Origin: Actinomycetes bacterium
GTDB taxonomy: Bacteria > Actinomycetota > Thermoleophilia > Solirubrobacterales > JACPNS01
NCBI GenBank assembly: GCA_023404495.1
Contig: JAEYBE010000024.1
Location: 1-64,000, forward strand
DNA: 64,000 bases
Direction: 5' to 3'
The notes under the pieces were generated by a model, which was given only the letters and a program-made list of their open reading frames with translations, did not search any database and was not told where the DNA came from. This document shows positions 61,052 through 64,000 of the stretch, piece after piece; positions within the stretch are counted from its first letter, which is position 1, and each line of letters starts with the position of its first letter. Both the position numbers and the translations under genes were made by a program.

Positions 61052-61722
61052 ACCGCCGCCGCACCGCGTTCGATCGCCTTTACCGCCTTGGCGGCCCACT
61101 CTTCCGGTTCGACCGCATCCCAGCCGCTCGTATCGAAGTGTTCGCCGAACGCCTGCTCGGTTTCGTCGAGCATCGCGGTGCGCACGCCGGGGGTCACCAG
61201 ATGCGTGACGCTCACGCCGCTGCCGGCCAGTTCCCGCCGCATCGCCTCACTGAAGGCGACGACGCCGGCTTTGCTCGCGGCGTAGACGCTGGCCATCGGC
61301 AGGTAGACGTAGCCGGAGAAGCTGGCGTTGTTGACGATCGCGCCGCGGCCGCGCTTGAGCATGCCGGGCAGCACCGCGCGCGTCAGGTGGATCGTGGCGG
61401 CGAGATTGACCTGCAGGGCCTGATCGATCTGATCCGGTGTCAGGTCTTCGAGCATCCCGGCGGCCAGGACCCCGGCGTTGTTGATGAGGATGTCCGTCTC
61501 GGCGAAAATGTCGGGCTCGGTGGCGATCGCGCTTTCGATCGCCGTGCGTGAGGAGAGATCCAGCAACAGGGGACTGACGTTGCCGGCCGGCGGCTGGTAC
61601 TCGTCCGGCCGGCGTACTCCGGCACAGACCACTTCGCAGTGTTGGGCCAGCTGCTCGACAAGCGCTGCGCCGAGACCGCCGTTGGCGCCGGTCACGATCG
61701 CCTTTGTTCCTGCAAGATCCAT
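60958..61722 (-). CDS. Short-chain dehydrogenase/reductase
   Basis: 254 residues from ATG 61722 (61737 is possible). Cofactor motif TGANGGLG (about 11-18), NNAG (about 82-85), and catalytic NNASFSG serine, YAASK Tyr and Lys near 150. The region after the second strand (VVCAGVRR) with Arg suggests NADP(H). It is convergent with the methyltransferase, sharing 94 bp, and divergent from rpsL. Substrate unknown. Confidence 0.85.
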   Translation of the reverse strand: MDLAGTKAIVTGANGGLGAALVEQLAQHCEVVCAGVRRPDEYQPPAGNVSPLLLDLSSRTAIESAIATEPDIFAETDILINNAGVLAAGMLEDLTPDQIDQALQVNLAATIHLTRAVLPGMLKRGRGAIVNNASFSGYVYLPMASVYAASKAGVVAFSEAMRRELAGSGVSVTHLVTPGVRTAMLDETEQAFGEHFDTSGWDAVEPEEWAAKAVKAIERGAAAVQPSGKTRLGILASRGPGALLDAASSRMFKR

Positions 61723-61799
61723 CGTTCGCGCGCCCACGCTATCGCCCTACTGAACGCTTTCCTGCCGGTCGAAGCGGCATTGCTACCATTCGCCGCCGT

Positions 61800-62195
61800 A
61801 TGCCAAGCATCAATCAGCTGGTCCGCAAGGGCCGCAAGAAGCCAAAGAAGAAGATTTCCACCCCGGGTCTCAAGCAGATCAAGGGTGGTCACGCCAAGCA
61901 GGCCGCTCCTCAGCGCCGTGGCGTGTGCACGCGTGTTTACACGACGACGCCAAAGAAGCCGAACTCGGCGCTTCGCAAGGTCGCCCGTGTGCGTCTGACC
62001 AACCAGATGGAAGTCACGGCATACATCCCCGGCGAAGGCCACAACCTCCAGGAGCACTCCGTCGTGCTCGTACGTGGGGGTCGTGTGAAGGACCTTCCCG
62101 GTGTCCGTTACAAGATCATTCGTGGGACCCTTGACACCGCCGGTGTCTCGGACCGCAAGCAGGCCCGTTCGCGCTATGGCGTGAAGGTCAGCTAG
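61800..62195 (+). CDS. rpsL: 30S ribosomal protein S12 (uS12)
   Basis: 131 residues from ATG 61800 ([14 protein letters not shown]). [20 protein letters not shown] contains the Lys equivalent to E. coli K42, and [15 protein letters not shown] has the K87 equivalent; both are wild type for streptomycin sensitivity. The 131-residue length is normal. First of a two-gene unit with rpsG. Confidence 0.96.
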   Translation: MPSINQLVRKGRKKPKKKISTPGLKQIKGGHAKQAAPQRRGVCTRVYTTTPKKPNSALRKVARVRLTNQMEVTAYIPGEGHNLQEHSVVLVRGGRVKDLPGVRYKIIRGTLDTAGVSDRKQARSRYGVKVS

Positions 62196-62220
62196 CAACC
62201 CGCCACAGAAAAAGAGTTTC

Positions 62221-62691
62221 ATGCCACGCCGCAACGCCGCAAAGCTCCGTGAGGTCCAGCCTGACGGTGTCTACAACAACCGCCTCGTCCAGCAGCTGAT
62301 CAACAAGGTCATGCTCGACGGCAAGAAGAGCACCGCCGAGCGCATTGTCTACGGCGCGCTCGACACGCTGGCTCAGAAGAGCGGCAAGGATGCGGTTGAG
62401 TCGCTTGAGCTCTCGATCAAGGCGATCACGCCGAACGTCGAGGTCAAGAGCCGCCGCGTCGGTGGAGCGAGCTACCAGGTACCCGTCGAGGTGCCCTCGC
62501 GCCGCGCCCGCACGCTGGCGATCCGCTGGCTCGTCGAGGCTTCGCGCGACCGCCGCGAGAAGTCGATGCAGGACCGTCTGGCCTACGAGCTGCTTGACGC
62601 ACAGTCCGACCAGGGCGCCGCGTTCAAGAAGAAGGAAGACATCTTCCGCATGGCTCAGGCCAACAGAGCTTTTAGTCATTACCGCTGGTAG
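62221..62691 (+). CDS. rpsG: 30S ribosomal protein S7 (uS7)
   Basis: 156 residues. MPRRNAAKLREVQPDGVYNN, VQQLINKVMLDGKKSTAERI and the C-terminal MAQANRAFSHYRW are canonical; S7 nucleates the 30S head on 16S rRNA. A hairpin (62698-62720) follows and, unusually, fusA and tuf do not; an ABC exporter gene is next. Confidence 0.96.
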   Translation: MPRRNAAKLREVQPDGVYNNRLVQQLINKVMLDGKKSTAERIVYGALDTLAQKSGKDAVESLELSIKAITPNVEVKSRRVGGASYQVPVEVPSRRARTLAIRWLVEASRDRREKSMQDRLAYELLDAQSDQGAAFKKKEDIFRMAQANRAFSHYRW

Positions 62692-62697
62692 ATCCTG

Positions 62698-62720
62698 CGG
62701 CGGCCAGTTGCGGTCCGCCG
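62698..62720 (+). terminator. Short hairpin after rpsG
   Basis: CGGCGG pairs with CCGCCG plus two more pairs over a one-base bulge, then TTTAAG. It lies between rpsG and the GTG of the ABC ATPase; a weak terminator is plausible. Confidence 0.4.
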
Positions 62721-62735
62721 TTTAAGCTCTCCGCC

Positions 62736-63530
62736 GTGCAGACGGCCCCCAACAGCGACGCCGCTACCGGCGCGGCCAAGCCGCTGCCCGCGCTGCTGAT
62801 CGACAACGTCTCCAAGAGCTTCTCACTCCCTGCTGACCGGGTCCAGACGCTCAAGGAGCGCGCGCTGCACCCGATCCGCAGCAAGCAGCGCAACGAGTTC
62901 GACGCCCTGCGTGACGTTTCATTCCACGTCGAGAAGGGCGAATTCTTCGGCCTCGTCGGCCGCAACGGGTCGGGCAAGAGCACGCTGCTCAAGTGCATCG
63001 CCGGGATCTATGCGCCCAACGGCGGGGCGATCTACAACGACGGGACGATCAGTTCGTTCATCGAGCTCGGCGTCGGCTTCAACCCTGAGCTTCCCGCCTA
63101 CGACAACGTCGTGCTCAACGCGACCCTGATGGGGCTCGATGTCGAAGCGGCCCGCGAGAGCTTCGGCAAGGTGATGGATTTCGCCGAGCTCTGGCAGTTC
63201 GAGAACCTCAAGCTGAAGAACTACTCGTCGGGGATGTACGTGCGCCTGGCTTTCAGCGTGATGCTGCAGATCGACGCCGACATCCTGCTGATCGATGAGG
63301 TGCTCGCGGTCGGCGACGCAGCGTTTCAGCAGAAGTGCTTCGACCAGTTCGAGGACATGCGCGACGCCGGCAAGACGATCGTCTTCGTCACCCACGGGAT
63401 GGACGCGGTCAAGCGCTTCTGCGACCGCGCGGTGCTGCTCAACCGCGGCGACATGATCGCGATCGGCGACGCCGATGAGGTCAGCGAGCGCTATCTCGAG
63501 ATCAACTTCGGCGAGAAGGAAGACGCCTGA
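62736..63530 (+). CDS. Polysaccharide/teichoic-acid ABC exporter ATPase (Wzt/TagH-like)
   Basis: 264 residues from GTG 62736. Walker A GRNGSGKSTLLKCIAG, the family's FIELGVGFNPELPAYDNV, signature YSSGMYVRLAFSVML and Walker B ILLIDEVLAVGDAAF, then H in VFVTHGMDAVKRF. Lacking the long C-terminal carbohydrate-binding domain of O9a Wzt, it resembles the short TagH/RfbB type. Its permease partner follows with a one-base TGATG overlap. It exports undecaprenyl-linked glycans across the membrane. Confidence 0.92.
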   Translation: MQTAPNSDAATGAAKPLPALLIDNVSKSFSLPADRVQTLKERALHPIRSKQRNEFDALRDVSFHVEKGEFFGLVGRNGSGKSTLLKCIAGIYAPNGGAIYNDGTISSFIELGVGFNPELPAYDNVVLNATLMGLDVEAARESFGKVMDFAELWQFENLKLKNYSSGMYVRLAFSVMLQIDADILLIDEVLAVGDAAFQQKCFDQFEDMRDAGKTIVFVTHGMDAVKRFCDRAVLLNRGDMIAIGDADEVSERYLEINFGEKEDA

Positions 63531-64000
63531 TGGCCGCAGAGACCGCCGCGCGCGTCGCCCCGCAGGTCCAGAGCTATACGCCAGACGAGCTCGCGGCGCT
63601 GCCGGCGCGGATGCCGGGCCGCGTCGCCGGGCCGCGTGCGCTTGGGGGATCGGCAAGAAGGTTCTTCAGCCTCACCTGGATGCTCGCGTACCTCGACTTC
63701 AAGCTGAAGTTCTTCGGCTCGGTGCTGGGCTACGCCTGGCAGTTGATGCGGCCGCTGATGATGTTCGCGGTGCTCTACGTGGTCTTCTCGCAGATTCTGC
63801 GTTTTGGCACGGCGGCGTACTACCCGGTCGTGCTGCTCTCGGGCATCGTGCTCTACAGCTTCTTCTCGGATTCGACCAACGGCTCGGTCAATTCGATCGT
63901 CGAGCGCGAGGGGCTGGTGCGCAAGATCTCCTTCCCGCTGCTCACAGTGCCGCTCTCGACCGTCACGTCGCTTTTCCTCACGCTCGTTCTCAACTACCTG
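63530..64000 (+). CDS. Polysaccharide ABC exporter permease (Wzm/TagG-like), partial
   Basis: ATG 63530 overlaps the ATPase stop; 157 codons are inside the window and the frame continues past the right edge. After ~50 soluble residues it reads LTWMLAYLDFKLKFFGSVLG, then hydrophobic helices (MMFAVLYVVFSQILRF, VVLLSGIVLYSFFSD), typical of the ABC-2 family. Together with the ATPase it would form the flippase-type exporter. Downstream glycosyltransferases are probable but not visible. Confidence 0.88.
   Translation, partial: MAAETAARVAPQVQSYTPDELAALPARMPGRVAGPRALGGSARRFFSLTWMLAYLDFKLKFFGSVLGYAWQLMRPLMMFAVLYVVFSQILRFGTAAYYPVVLLSGIVLYSFFSDSTNGSVNSIVEREGLVRKISFPLLTVPLSTVTSLFLTLVLNYL

Overview
This is a GC-rich chromosomal window carrying housekeeping ribosomal-protein, RNA polymerase and topoisomerase genes, so it is not a plasmid or prophage. 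Several predicted secreted proteins have NHL, beta-helix, RTX or Ig-like modules followed by lysine-rich C-terminal domains. Together with frequent GTG/TTG starts and actinobacterial-type TopA and RpoB/RpoC, this suggests an actinobacterium of class Thermoleophilia (Solirubrobacterales-like). The assignment is inferred from protein style; there is no rRNA here. I found no tRNA, rRNA, CRISPR array, insertion sequence, integrase or origin.

Layout. 0-9 kb: the N-terminal part of a ROK-family protein, three large secreted proteins, and a TetR-regulated fatty-acid desaturase. 9-17 kb: a second TetR gene, divergent from an aromatic-degradation-like operon (FAH-family hydrolase, FAD monooxygenase, NmrA-like protein, extradiol dioxygenase), then a secreted beta-helix protein, an alpha/beta hydrolase and an SDR. 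17-21 kb: a polysaccharide-deacetylase lipoprotein, a secreted sphingomyelinase-like phosphodiesterase and an ABC-F ATPase. 21.2-25.6 kb: five tightly overlapping genes (PqqD-like, HprK-like kinase, two GT2 glycosyltransferases, and a nucleotidyltransferase with an extra C-terminal domain), closed by a 17-bp hairpin. This is the best candidate for an uncharacterised modification system. 25.6-27.6 kb: a HemW-like radical SAM protein and a methyltransferase.

27.7-62.7 kb: the classical secE-nusG-rplKA-rplJL-rpoBC-rpsLG run is present in canonical order but broken by three insertions. rpmG-secE-nusG-rplK-rplA is followed by a Fic gene with a striking four-site operator, a 1074-residue secreted protein and topA. 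rplJ-rplL is followed by a FadR-type regulator with a fatty-acid hydroxylase, a VOC protein, an NTF2-like protein, pckG and a two-gene PP-loop/pyruvyltransferase unit. rpoB-rpoC is followed by an XRE/nucleotidyltransferase toxin-antitoxin module, a HAD protein, a DMT-type membrane protein and a lipid-modification trio (FAD oxidoreductase, DUF1365, cyclopropane synthase-like methyltransferase) plus an SDR. rpsL-rpsG then leads directly into a Wzt/Wzm-type polysaccharide ABC exporter, where fusA-tuf would be expected.

Common themes are cell-envelope and lipid modification, each lipid gene set with its own regulator, and operators that are perfect or near-perfect palindromes at start codons. Genes are packed closely: all six overlapping convergent pairs share their 3' ends, by 4 to 94 bp.
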